Shown here piece after piece: positions 17,572 through 26,628 of a stretch of 64,000 nt of DNA. The notes under the pieces were generated by a model. That model had not been told where the DNA came from. It saw nothing but the letters and a program-made list of their open reading frames with translations, and did not search any database. How positions within the stretch are numbered: position 1 is the stretch's first letter; each line of letters starts with the position of its first letter. Origin of the DNA: Fuerstiella sp. (GTDB lineage: Bacteria > Planctomycetota > Planctomycetia > Planctomycetales > Planctomycetaceae); the NCBI GenBank assembly GCA_029247265.1, contig JAQWLN010000211.1, positions 1 through 64,000 on the forward strand. The letters run 5' to 3'. The position numbers were made by a program, and so were the translations under genes.

Positions 17572-18699
17572 TCAGCACAAACCCGGCCGATCCAGCCTCA
17601 GAAAGTTCACGTCGACCGACGGACGTCCATCCAGTGCCAACTCCGACAGAATCTGCCCAAGTGACGAAGTAAATTTGAAGCCGTGTCCGGACAAACCTGC
17701 GGCGAAGCAGACCGATTCGTACTCCGGGTGACGGTCCACGACAAAATGTTCGTCCGGAGTCATCGTATAAAAACAAACGTCATGGCGAGACCTGTTTGCT
17801 GATACGCCGGGCAGATGCTGCGTCAGGAACTGTTCAATACGCTGAGTATCGTTGAACTCTTCTTCTCCCGAATCGCTAAGCGGGTCACTGATCTCTGTCC
17901 CCCCGCTGTGTTCGGCAACCTTGACGCCAAGTTCTCCCGCATCGGGAAATCCGTAAAAATATCCGCCGTTCACTTCATAGAAGAAACAGGGATACCCGTT
18001 CGATTGGCGATAAGCCTGTTCAACGCTCGCGTACCAGTGCAGGTGTTTTCGAACAATACGAAGTGGAACTCTGAGTTGCCGCAGAAGGCCGCCGGCCCAG
18101 CATCCGGCAGCGATCACAAGTCGCGAGGCCGTGTACGTGTTCGAATCAGTTTCCACAACAACGGAATTGTCCCCAGCGGCCCAGCGTAAAACAGTTTCGC
18201 CGTGATGATGTACTGCCCCCATTTGCACAGCTTCCTTAATCTGTGCACAGACACATTTCTCGACCTCAAGATAACCGGCGTCGGCTTCGAACAGCACGCC
18301 TGCTTCCGGCGGCACGACATACCCGGGGAACCGCCGCCGGGAATCATCGGCACTGATCTTTTCAACAACAAGCTGATGATCGTCCGCACTCTTTAAGACC
18401 CCGCGCAATACGACTCCGTCCTGCGGCCCAAAGTACACCACACCTGTGCGATGCAGAAACGGTTCATTTCGCGCTTGCTCAAGCTCGCCCCACAGGTCGT
18501 ACGCCAGATTCAGCAGTGGCACATAATCGGCGTGTTCGAAGTAAGACCGCCTGATCACTCGTGATTCGCCGTGTGAACTGCCGCGGTCGTGTCCCGGCGG
18601 AAACCGGTCCAGACCGAGCACTTTGGATCCGCGTTTTGCGCATGCCAGCATCGCAGCACTGCCAACACCGCCGGTCCCTAGAACAATAACGTCGTACAT
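17572..18699 (-). CDS. FAD-dependent amine oxidoreductase (monomeric sarcosine oxidase/N-methyltryptophan oxidase type)
   Basis: A 375-residue DAO-family flavoprotein. The N-terminal dinucleotide fold VLGTGGVGSAAMLACAKRG and the following GLDRFPPGHDRGSSHGESRVIRRSYFEH are characteristic of the monomeric sarcosine oxidase/SolA family, in which the arginine-rich segment contacts FAD and substrate. A cysteine in HDVCFYTMTPDEHFVVDRHP lies where these enzymes attach FAD covalently, and FAAGLSGHGFKFTSSLG is the C-terminal FAD-binding block. The enzyme would oxidise a secondary N-methyl amine in the cytoplasm, producing H2O2. Substrate not determinable. It is monocistronic and about 190 bases from the divergent DJ-1 gene. 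Confidence 0.88.
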   Translation of the reverse strand: MYDVIVLGTGGVGSAAMLACAKRGSKVLGLDRFPPGHDRGSSHGESRVIRRSYFEHADYVPLLNLAYDLWGELEQARNEPFLHRTGVVYFGPQDGVVLRGVLKSADDHQLVVEKISADDSRRRFPGYVVPPEAGVLFEADAGYLEVEKCVCAQIKEAVQMGAVHHHGETVLRWAAGDNSVVVETDSNTYTASRLVIAAGCWAGGLLRQLRVPLRIVRKHLHWYASVEQAYRQSNGYPCFFYEVNGGYFYGFPDAGELGVKVAEHSGGTEISDPLSDSGEEEFNDTQRIEQFLTQHLPGVSANRSRHDVCFYTMTPDEHFVVDRHPEYESVCFAAGLSGHGFKFTSSLGQILSELALDGRPSVDVNFLRLDRPGLC

Positions 18700-18893
18700 A
18701 TCAACTCCCTGCTGTCCGTCTCAGAATCCGTTTTCCCTGCAGATGGTGGCGGTGAACTCTAATTTCGAAAGTTGATCGTTGCACTCCGACTAACTGCAAT
18801 CGACAGCGAATTGTACTACCATACGACCAGACAGGCTTCGAGAAACCCGCAGGTTTCAAATCAACAAAACTGATACGAACTGGATCCACAGGA

Positions 18894-19454
18894 ATGGACA
18901 AAGTGCTGATCGTCGTGGGTGATGCCACGGAAACACTGGATACGATGTACCCGTACTATCGACTGATGGAAGCCGGGTTCCAGCCTGTCGTAACAGCGCC
19001 CGAAAAGCGGCTGTATCAGATGGTGCTTCATGAAGTCAAACCGGGATGGAACATCACGAAGGAATGGGAAGGCTACACCATTCAATGTGATGTGCCCTTC
19101 AGCGAAGTACAGGAAGAAGACTACGCAGGCATCATGTTCAGCGGTGGCCGGGCTCCTGAATACATTCGCTACGACGAGAATCTCGTCCGCATCACGAAAC
19201 ACTTTTTCGCAACCAACAAACCGGTGGCCAGCGTGTGTCATGGCGTTGAAATCCCTGCTTACGCCGACTGCGTGCGTGGTCGCAGGATGGCGACCGTGCC
19301 GAAATGCAAATTTGATCTCGAAGTCTGCGGTGGCACTTTCGTGGATGAGCCGTGCGTGATCGACGGAAATCTTGTGAGTGGCCGGACATTTCACGATAAC
19401 GGTCACTACGTCGCTCCGTGGATCAAGATGCTTGAAGAAGCACGGGACAAATAA
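18894..19454 (+). CDS. DJ-1/PfpI family protein
   Basis: A 186-residue class I glutamine-amidotransferase-like protein. The core motif VASVCHGVEIPAYAD places the nucleophilic Cys115 followed by His116, as in PfpI/YhbO-type proteins. MDKVLIVVGDATETLDTMYPYYRLMEAGF is the usual N-terminal strand with a conserved acidic residue. AGIMFSGGRAPEYIRYDENLV corresponds to the GGR-P-dlR signature of the PfpI branch. Members act as proteases, deglycases or stress chaperones; which applies here is unknown. No signal peptide. It is transcribed alone. Confidence 0.88.
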   Translation: MDKVLIVVGDATETLDTMYPYYRLMEAGFQPVVTAPEKRLYQMVLHEVKPGWNITKEWEGYTIQCDVPFSEVQEEDYAGIMFSGGRAPEYIRYDENLVRITKHFFATNKPVASVCHGVEIPAYADCVRGRRMATVPKCKFDLEVCGGTFVDEPCVIDGNLVSGRTFHDNGHYVAPWIKMLEEARDK

Positions 19455-19637
19455 CTCGCGAGTTCGCAGGTTTCCTCCAGATCACGCTATCCCACTGCAA
19501 TGGGCCGCCTGAACGAACATGATCGTCGCTGCTGGTCTCTCAGACTTAGTCTTCCCGTCGTGGTTTCATCAGGTTCAGACATGCCCCATGAACGTCCACA
19601 GGAACTGTTACCGCGGTCAGTGAAGGAGGAGTTCAAA

Positions 19638-22079
19638 TTGAACACCAGGTTCTTTGTGGCCATGGTCACTTGTCTGATACTGCCGACGAATCGGACTTCT
19701 GCTGACAGTCCGTTCGTTGCGGCTTTTGACCGGTTCGCCAGACATGCGGACATTGGCGGTGCGGTCGGGGGACGGCTGCTGCTGAGTGAACTGAGTTGCA
19801 CAGGCTGCCACTCAACGAACGTGCAGGAACTCCAGCCGAAGGGCGGCCCCAACCTTGACGATGTCGGCAACCGAGTACAGTCTGAGTGGGTGAAGAGTCT
19901 TCTGCATTCACCACAGAAAGTCAAACCCGGAACGACGATGCCCGACGTGCTGGCCTCGTTGCCTCTGGGACAGAAGAAACATGCCGTCAATGCGCTGGCC
20001 ACATTTCTAGAGTCGTTGCGGCAGCCGTATCCGGAACTGAAAGCCAACGGCGCTACGCCCGTACCTCTGGAGTTCTGGAAACACGGTCATGCCGAACATG
20101 GCCGAACGCTGTATCACCAGATCGGCTGCGTCGCCTGTCACGAACCCGATAATGACTACGAAGTTGTAAAGATCAAGCCCTCGCCGATCGATGAGCTGCT
20201 GGAACAGCTCGATCCGGATGAGATTGCAGAGATGGGACTGACGTCGGCGGCTCGACGCGTCAACTCTGTGCCGCACGGCGAATTGCCGACGAAATACACT
20301 AAGAAGTCTCTCACGTTCTTCCTGCTGGCACCGGAAAAAGTGAGACCGTCCGGGCGAATGCCGAACTTTCAGCTGTCAGCAGTTGATGCCGCTGATATCG
20401 CGGCGTACCTCTTGCGGGGTGCAAAGATCGATGTTGCGACTGACAGCAGAAAACCGTCGCATTCCGGTAATACAGCGATCAATAACTCCAGTCTCGTGGA
20501 ACAAGGTCGAAAACTGTTCGTCAATTTGCAATGCGCGAACTGCCATGTCGTGACCGGCCTGAAACCGACAGGGCCTGCCAAACCACTCACAAATCTGCAG
20601 ACAGAAACAGACACCACATGCCTGGATGGGCCGTTAAGGAATCAACCGCATTTCGAACTTGACGATTTCGCGCGCAACAGCGTCGTCGCTGCACTCACCA
20701 CAATGCAGGCCCAGACAGACGTGAATACTGCCGAGTCGCTGAACTTCAGGATGCTGCAGTTAAATTGCTATGCCTGCCACGAGCGAAACAAACAGGGTGG
20801 CGTCGGGCGGTTTCGTAAACCGTACTTCGAAACGATCGGACATGTTGACATCGGCGACGAAGGGCGACTGCCCCCGCCGTTGACCGGGGTCGGGCAAAAA
20901 CTCAAAGAGCCATGGATGCGGAACATCTTCAATGGCAAGGCTGCTGTACGACCTCACATGCATTTCCGCATGCCGAAGTTCCCTGAGTCCGCCACACGGG
21001 ACCTGCCGTCTCAATTTTTGCGAACTGATGGTGGCACGCAACAACCTTCCGAACAATCGGTATTCTCAGCCGCCAGGCGTCCTGAATTGGTTGAGGCAGG
21101 TCGCCAGTTGATGGACGTCGGGTGTGTGCAGTGCCATTCCTTCAAAGGGCACGCACTGCCGGGAACCGTCGGCGTCGACCTTGACGGCATCGCCAACCGA
21201 GTGAACCCGAAATGGTTCCACGGTTTTCTGCTGAACCCTCCCGAACTCAAGGCACGAACTCGGATGCCAACCTTCTTCCCAAACGGCACAAGCCAGAACA
21301 AAGAATTACTGGGTGGAGATACCGACAAACAGATCGCAGCAATGTGGGCGTATCTTCGTGATCTGAACAAACAACCGCTGCCTGAAAAAATCATTCATGC
21401 TCGCAATCAAAATTACGAATTGACACCCACCGATCGCCCCATAGTTTTGCGAACGTTTATGCAGTCCGCGGGCACTCACGCCATTGCCGTTGGGTTTCCG
21501 CAGAACGTGCATTTCGCCTTTGACGCAGAACAAGTATCACTCGCTCAGGCATGGCGTGGCAGATTTCTGGATGCCGAGGGCACATGGTTCGTTCGCTCTG
21601 CCCCCCCTGCAGATCCGATCGGTAATGCACGCGCACGCCTGCCAGGCGGCGTCCCATTCGCCGCGATTGACAGCCCGCTGCAACCGTGGCCTACCAATGC
21701 TGAAACGGCGGGGTACCGATTCGGTGGTTACCGACTGAACAAGGATGGAGTGCCCACGTTTCTGTATCGCATTCACGAGATTGATGTCGAGGACCGAATT
21801 CAGCCGACCGACGATGGCGGTCTGGTTCGCCAGATTGTTCTTCGCAAACGAGAAGGTGCGCGGCACGTTGCGGACCAACTGTATTTTCGCCCCCACTTAG
21901 GCAAGACACTCACGTTAAGACAGGCCGGGGCGTACTCAAACGACGACGGAGTGACGGTTGCGGTCAGTCTGCGATCTGACCCGGCCGGCGAGCTTCGCAA
22001 CAGCGACGCCGGAACGGAATGGCTCATGCCCCTCGAAGTCAATTCAGACTTACAGATCGAAGTGCAGTACTCATGGTAG
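19638..22079 (+). CDS. Secreted multihaem c-type cytochrome (five CxxCH)
   Basis: The best start is TTG at 19638. A perfect AAGGAGGAG (19623-19631) lies 6 bases upstream and the product then opens with a signal peptide (MNTRFFVAMVTCLILPTNRTSADS). The upstream in-frame ATG at 19500 has neither. The 813-residue protein carries CTGCH, CVACH, CANCH, CYACH and CVQCH, each with a downstream P-N/M-P pattern typical of cytochrome c domains (for example TRMPTFFPNG after the last). The C-terminal 200 residues lack CxxCH and look like a beta-rich domain. The downstream propeller gene overlaps by 7 bases, so the two are coupled and probably form an outer redox unit. Confidence 0.85.
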   Translation: MNTRFFVAMVTCLILPTNRTSADSPFVAAFDRFARHADIGGAVGGRLLLSELSCTGCHSTNVQELQPKGGPNLDDVGNRVQSEWVKSLLHSPQKVKPGTTMPDVLASLPLGQKKHAVNALATFLESLRQPYPELKANGATPVPLEFWKHGHAEHGRTLYHQIGCVACHEPDNDYEVVKIKPSPIDELLEQLDPDEIAEMGLTSAARRVNSVPHGELPTKYTKKSLTFFLLAPEKVRPSGRMPNFQLSAVDAADIAAYLLRGAKIDVATDSRKPSHSGNTAINNSSLVEQGRKLFVNLQCANCHVVTGLKPTGPAKPLTNLQTETDTTCLDGPLRNQPHFELDDFARNSVVAALTTMQAQTDVNTAESLNFRMLQLNCYACHERNKQGGVGRFRKPYFETIGHVDIGDEGRLPPPLTGVGQKLKEPWMRNIFNGKAAVRPHMHFRMPKFPESATRDLPSQFLRTDGGTQQPSEQSVFSAARRPELVEAGRQLMDVGCVQCHSFKGHALPGTVGVDLDGIANRVNPKWFHGFLLNPPELKARTRMPTFFPNGTSQNKELLGGDTDKQIAAMWAYLRDLNKQPLPEKIIHARNQNYELTPTDRPIVLRTFMQSAGTHAIAVGFPQNVHFAFDAEQVSLAQAWRGRFLDAEGTWFVRSAPPADPIGNARARLPGGVPFAAIDSPLQPWPTNAETAGYRFGGYRLNKDGVPTFLYRIHEIDVEDRIQPTDDGGLVRQIVLRKREGARHVADQLYFRPHLGKTLTLRQAGAYSNDDGVTVAVSLRSDPAGELRNSDAGTEWLMPLEVNSDLQIEVQYSW

Positions 22080-23659
22080 ATCATTGTAAACTCGACCAAA
22101 GACGTTTCTCGCGTCAGCTGGCGACTGCACTCGTGTTGTCCCTCGTCTGCACTTCCAGCGCCGAACTCGCCGGCGCCGCAGAGGAAAACGATTACTACCG
22201 ACTGATTTCGATCGCCACGCCAAGGGCGCAGACAGATTCGCGTTCCAAAACATGGAAACCTGCCCCCGAAGGACTGGCACTGGAAGTCAGCGGCATGACA
22301 GTGCTGGATGACAAGAGAGTTGCTGTCGCCATTCGCAAGGGCGAAGTCTGGATTCTGGACGGTGTCTACGACGATCCTCCGAAGAACGTCCGTTACAAAC
22401 GATTTGCATCGGCGCTGCACGAACCCCTGGGCCTGTTGAAACATGACGATTCCCTCTACACGGCGCAACGGACAGAGTTGACTCAGCTGAAGGACACAGA
22501 CGGCGACGAAGTTGCCGACGAATACCTGACGGTTGCCAAGGGCTGGGGCGTCACCGGACACTATCACGAATATGCCTACGGACCGAAGCTGGATGGTGAC
22601 GGGAACATGTGGCTGACTCTGAATATCGGTTTGGGCTTGAAGGGCAATCAGCTGACACGCACCGTTCGCGAGCCGATTCTGGGCTATCGGCAGGGATGCT
22701 GGCGCGGCTGGGGATTGAAGATCACTCCGAACGGAACCATGATTCCCGTTTGCGCCGGGATGCGTTCACCCTGCGGTATCGGGGCCAATGCTGGCGGAGA
22801 CATGTTCTACACCGATCAGCAGGGCAACTGGGTCGCGACCAACTCGCTGCATCATATGCGGAAAGGAGCGTTCTTTCATCACGCGGAGGCCCTGGCTTCG
22901 ATGAGTCAGCCCGGATCCACAATCCAGGGAGTCACAAGCGTGCCGAACGGAGCGCCCCTGCCCCAGGCACTTGAGCAATTTCCACAACTGAAGCCACCGG
23001 CCGTCTGGTTTCCGTACAAAAAGATGGGGCAGTCGGCGACGGACATCATGCTGGACGCCAGCGGCGGGAGATTCGGCCCGTTTGCCGGACAGTTGTTTGT
23101 CGGCGAATTCACTCAGGCCTCAATGAGTCGCGTATTCCTGGAACAGGTCGACGGTGAATATCAGGGAGCCTGCTTTCCGTTTCGATCCTCGTTTGCATCG
23201 GCCGTTCTAAGAATGGCTCAAGGAGCAGACGGCAGTGTCTTCGTTGGTCTTACAAACCGTGGCTGGAGCAGCCTGGGGACATCATCGTACGGACTGCAAC
23301 GACTTGTCTGGACCGGAAAAACACCGTTTGAAATCAAAGAGATGCGGGCTCGGCCACACGGATTCGAACTCGTCTTCACCAAACCCGTCGACGCGCAGAC
23401 AGCACAGGACCTGCAGTCGTATGCCATGAACAGCTACACCTACCTGTACCATTCAACGTACGGCAGCGACGAAATCCAAAAACAAAACCTAGCGATCAAA
23501 AGGTCCGTGGTTTCGGACGATGGCTACCGCGTGCAGCTGCAGATTGACGGCCTGCGTGAGCTGTTTGTCCACGAACTCGTTGCGGCTGGAATCCGCAGCA
23601 GAAACGGTGAGCCGCTGTTACATCCGCATGGGTACTACACGCTCAACAGAATTCCATGA
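22073..23659 (+). CDS. Secreted beta-propeller protein (membrane-bound dehydrogenase-like domain)
   Basis: ATG at 22073 overlaps the cytochrome stop (ATGGTAG) and starts a signal peptide ending near ELAGAAEEND; the product is 528 residues. Repeated propeller blades are suggested by GMTVLDDKRVAVAIRKGEVWILDG, LHEPLGLLKHDDSLYTAQRTELTQLKDTDGD and AYGPKLDGDGNMWLTLN, a pattern shared with planctomycete glucose/sorbosone-dehydrogenase-like and membrane-bound dehydrogenase domain proteins. A cofactor such as PQQ cannot be confirmed. The fused arrangement with the multihaem cytochrome suggests that the propeller oxidises a substrate and the cytochrome takes the electrons. That is inference. Confidence 0.78.
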   Translation: MVDHCKLDQRRFSRQLATALVLSLVCTSSAELAGAAEENDYYRLISIATPRAQTDSRSKTWKPAPEGLALEVSGMTVLDDKRVAVAIRKGEVWILDGVYDDPPKNVRYKRFASALHEPLGLLKHDDSLYTAQRTELTQLKDTDGDEVADEYLTVAKGWGVTGHYHEYAYGPKLDGDGNMWLTLNIGLGLKGNQLTRTVREPILGYRQGCWRGWGLKITPNGTMIPVCAGMRSPCGIGANAGGDMFYTDQQGNWVATNSLHHMRKGAFFHHAEALASMSQPGSTIQGVTSVPNGAPLPQALEQFPQLKPPAVWFPYKKMGQSATDIMLDASGGRFGPFAGQLFVGEFTQASMSRVFLEQVDGEYQGACFPFRSSFASAVLRMAQGADGSVFVGLTNRGWSSLGTSSYGLQRLVWTGKTPFEIKEMRARPHGFELVFTKPVDAQTAQDLQSYAMNSYTYLYHSTYGSDEIQKQNLAIKRSVVSDDGYRVQLQIDGLRELFVHELVAAGIRSRNGEPLLHPHGYYTLNRIP

Positions 23660-23792
23660 CAGCCCTGCCGTCGTGAGGGTTCTTTTTCGTACAGCGAGGA
23701 AACTCCGGATCTGTTCCCTCGCGATCAGATTCGGGACGTGGTAAAAGCGAGAAACATTACGGCCCCGGCTTTCGCATCGGCAGGTTGGCATC

Positions 23793-25151
23793 ATGTTCAG
23801 GATTACCACACTATTCGTCACATCGACACTTCTCGTAGCGTTGACACTCTCAGTCGCGCAGCCTATTTCGACGGCTGCTGAGAAACAAGCGGACTTTCGG
23901 ATTCCGGAAACTGACGACGGTTTGCCGGGTGCCGGACCGATTCGGCGATATGACTGGTTTCGCAATCTGTGGATGAAACGCCGAACAGACTTTGCCACGC
24001 AGGTCGAATCGAAACAGGGTGCTGTTGTCTTCCTGGGCGATTCCATCACTCAGGGCTGGGGACCAAACCTGCGTAACTTCTTCCCGGGCCTCAACGTCGC
24101 CAATCGAGGTATCAGCGGCGATACGACTCGTGGCATGCTGATCCGCCTGAATGAAGACGTGCTGGCGCTGAATCCGTCCACAGTCATCATGCTCATGGGC
24201 ACGAACGACCTGGAAGAAAAGGCGGATCCGGAAACCATTGCTGCCAACGTCAAGCTGATCCTGACCGAACTCAGGAAACATCGCGCTGACATGCCGATCG
24301 TGCTGTGTAATGTTTTCCCCAGTTCCACGACCAAGAGCCGGTCGGCCGACAGCATCAAGAAGATTAATACGTTGTACGCTTCTGCGGTCAAAGATGACGC
24401 TCACGTAACGGTGATCGATACATGGACGTTGTTCGCTGACGAACAGGGCGATGCAAAAAAGGAAGAATTCCCGGATCTGCTGCACCCGAATGACATCGGG
24501 TACACCAAGTGGGGCAAAGCGCTGCGTCCGATCCTGGCGACACTGAGTCTGACAGATACGCAAGCAGACGATTTCCAACCGGAGGAGGGATTCGTCAGTC
24601 TGTTCAACGGTCATGACCTGACGGGTTGGGGCTTCCTTCCGACCACAGAAAAGATGCTGAAGTCACGGGAACGGTGGCACAGTCGGGATCCCAATGCTCC
24701 ACCTTGGCCTGTCGTTAAGAAGGCAGTCGCATTCAACGGCAAGGCCACAACGCCTGGTGGCCGCTACGTTGCAAGAAATGGACGTCTGGTTGTCACAACA
24801 CCACCCGAAGGTCGAAAAATACAGCAGCTCTGGACCACGCAGGAATTCGGCAGCAATTTCACTTTGAAACTGGAGTTCCGAGCGACACCAAATGCCGACA
24901 GCGGCGTCTTCATTCGAGGACCGCAGTTGCAGTGTCGCGATTTCGCTCTGGCTGGTCCGTACAATGATCTATCAAAGTACAAGCCGCAGGACTGGAACGA
25001 ACTGACGGTCATTGTCAAAGGTGGCCTGGCTCGCTGCACATGCAACGGCGAACTGCTGGAAGCCGAGTTCAAAGTTCCGGCATCCGGCCCCATCGGCCTG
25101 GAAGGCGACCGAGGGCAGATTGAATATCGCCGAATTCGCATCCGGATGTAG
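23793..25151 (+). CDS. Secreted GDSL/SGNH hydrolase fused to DUF1080 domain
   Basis: A 452-residue exported protein with signal peptide MFRITTLFVTSTLLVALTLSVAQPISTAA. The first half is an SGNH esterase: block I VVFLGDSITQGWG with nucleophile Ser84, block II glycine in NRGISGDTT, block III asparagine in LMGTNDLEEK and block V DLLHPNDIGY with the Asp/His pair. The second half, from about residue 255, is a DUF1080 (3-keto-disaccharide hydrolase-like) jelly roll: EGFVSLFNGHDLTGWG, LKLEFRATPNADSGVFIRG, GPIGLEGDRGQIEYRRIRIR. The fusion implies deacetylation or deesterification of a glycan with a second glycan-active or glycan-binding domain. Substrate unknown. Confidence 0.9.
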   Translation: MFRITTLFVTSTLLVALTLSVAQPISTAAEKQADFRIPETDDGLPGAGPIRRYDWFRNLWMKRRTDFATQVESKQGAVVFLGDSITQGWGPNLRNFFPGLNVANRGISGDTTRGMLIRLNEDVLALNPSTVIMLMGTNDLEEKADPETIAANVKLILTELRKHRADMPIVLCNVFPSSTTKSRSADSIKKINTLYASAVKDDAHVTVIDTWTLFADEQGDAKKEEFPDLLHPNDIGYTKWGKALRPILATLSLTDTQADDFQPEEGFVSLFNGHDLTGWGFLPTTEKMLKSRERWHSRDPNAPPWPVVKKAVAFNGKATTPGGRYVARNGRLVVTTPPEGRKIQQLWTTQEFGSNFTLKLEFRATPNADSGVFIRGPQLQCRDFALAGPYNDLSKYKPQDWNELTVIVKGGLARCTCNGELLEAEFKVPASGPIGLEGDRGQIEYRRIRIRM

Positions 25152-25216
25152 CATCCGAAGGAGTACAGGGCTGTCAAGCAGTAGTCGTTGCGCCGAGTAA
25201 ACCCGTCGTGCGCCGA

Positions 25217-26126
25217 CTACTGAGGCTGCGTGGTTTTCTGTGGTTGTCGACTCGACGTTTCAAAACGTCCTCGCTGAGCCACGATGATAGCGTGAAATTC
25301 AGTTTTTTTCAGCAGTCCGGAACCTGTGTACCCATTAGACCTCAGACGGCAGGCAACGATCGGCTGTACCCAGACGGCCTTCCTCTGACTGGGTACCTCA
25401 GGTTGTTTTTGAACTGCGGAATGCAGCCGAACGGCAATCTGGCGAAACTTCGCTGGTGGCAATCGCTCAACTCTGATTTCGGCAACATGTCTTACCTGAC
25501 CTCTCACATCGGCCGCGAACAGAAAGCTGATCGGCGTTTTATTGGCGTCAATCACGACACCATAGATAAAACATTCCAGTTCGATAACGGGTTCGTCAAC
25601 GGCGGCCCGGTCTGCGAGAGCCTCTTCACCAAGTGCCTCAATCTGGTCCTCAACGCCATCGAGTTCGGAGAGTGCTTTGCCCATTTTTCCTGAGCCGCCG
25701 GCCCCACGTCCGTTTTCATCATCCGACTCTTCTTCCTGAAGATCGTTAAGTGCTTCATCAAGCGAAACGTCGTCTTCACCTGCCTCCTTAGCGGCACTTG
25801 TAATGGCTCCGACAGCGGCCGAAACCTTCGGTGTTTTCGTTTTCTTAGGGTCGTCAACACGAAACGGCGCCGAGTAATCGATGCCACCGATAATTGTCAT
25901 GGCGGTCATCACTGCAACTCCGCCCCAAACGAGGCCCCATACGCGAGCATACATCCGGTAAATCATCGGCCCACGACGCTCCATCAACGATCGGGTAGTA
26001 GCCACAAGCCGGACACCATGACGATTCGCCCCATTCCTGCGACGTATGGCAACGAATACACGTTTCCGCGCGTTCAGCTTCCGGAGTTTCTAATGATTCT
26101 TCCGGCTCAATTGCGCTAGTTGACAT
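25217..26126 (-). pseudogene. Zinc-ribbon/transmembrane protein interrupted by an apparent frameshift
   Basis: From ATG 26126 the first frame encodes a treble-clef-like pair, CIRC-H and CPAC-GYYP (residues 23-45), then loses all resemblance and stops at 25854. A second frame, open from a GTG at 26005 to 25217, supplies the rest: a membrane helix (VWGLVWGGVAVMTAMTIIGG), an acidic linker (VSLDEALNDLQEEESDDENG) and a globular domain (IYGVVIDANKTPISFLFAADVRG ... AVWVQPIVACRL). Joining them just after CGYYP needs one base removed or two added near 25990. The joined product would be about 300 residues and resembles zinc-ribbon membrane proteins of planctomycetes. There is no long homopolymer, so slippage is less obvious than at 16.9 kb. 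Function unknown. Confidence 0.6.
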
Positions 26127-26628
26127 TGTGCTGTTTCTTTGTCTTTCGTTGCGTTGTTACAGCGTTTTACGCTGACTTATGGCCGCGGCGAACGGCTATC
26201 CGCCTATGAGAGTGGCTCTGCCACGAGCCCCACGACGACATCTTTTCGACAACTGCACTAGTCGCGTCGACTTCATCCGGCCGAGTGAGCTCGGCATGGC
26301 GTAACACCTGCATCGTGATCCACCGACTACAAAACGTGGTATTATGGAAACATAGGTTCCGCGAATTCGTCTGCGGATTTTTCTCAACATTTCCCACGAT
26401 GAGGGGACCGCAGAATCCGGGCAATCCACACAATCGATCAGCATCGTCGTACGTTGACCCTACGGCCGCCGTTTTGATCACACCTGCCCGTTCATACCCG
26501 CCATTAGCCTGGCGCTGTATGTTGTGTGAATTGCATGTCCCATCGCTCAGGAGGCGATCGGCATGAAGAAGAGGGAGATGGCAAAATCACTTCCGCGAGC
26601 ACCACGGTAGCGGAATTTCAGCGGCGTT
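26127..26628. other. 502-base region without a confident gene
   Basis: Overlapping short ORFs on both strands show no family resemblance or biased codon use. The only item of note is a 15-codon ORF with a strong Shine-Dalgarno at 26563-26610, listed separately. The promoter of the zinc-ribbon gene (minus strand) should lie at the left end. Confidence 0.5.
26563..26610 (+). CDS. Possible 15-residue small protein
   Basis: ATG at 26563 is preceded by AGGAGG (26549-26554) at a spacing of 8. It encodes MKKREMAKSLPRAPR, then TAG. The Shine-Dalgarno match is perfect and the product is strongly basic. A 15-codon ORF can still arise by chance, and I recognise no family. It lies 18 bases from the mazG stop on the opposite strand. 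Confidence 0.25.
   Translation: MKKREMAKSLPRAPR

Noticed and set aside
25208-25693. 161-codon plus-strand ORF
   Set aside because: Antisense of the C-terminal domain of the zinc-ribbon membrane protein, whose frame has the family-like sequence.
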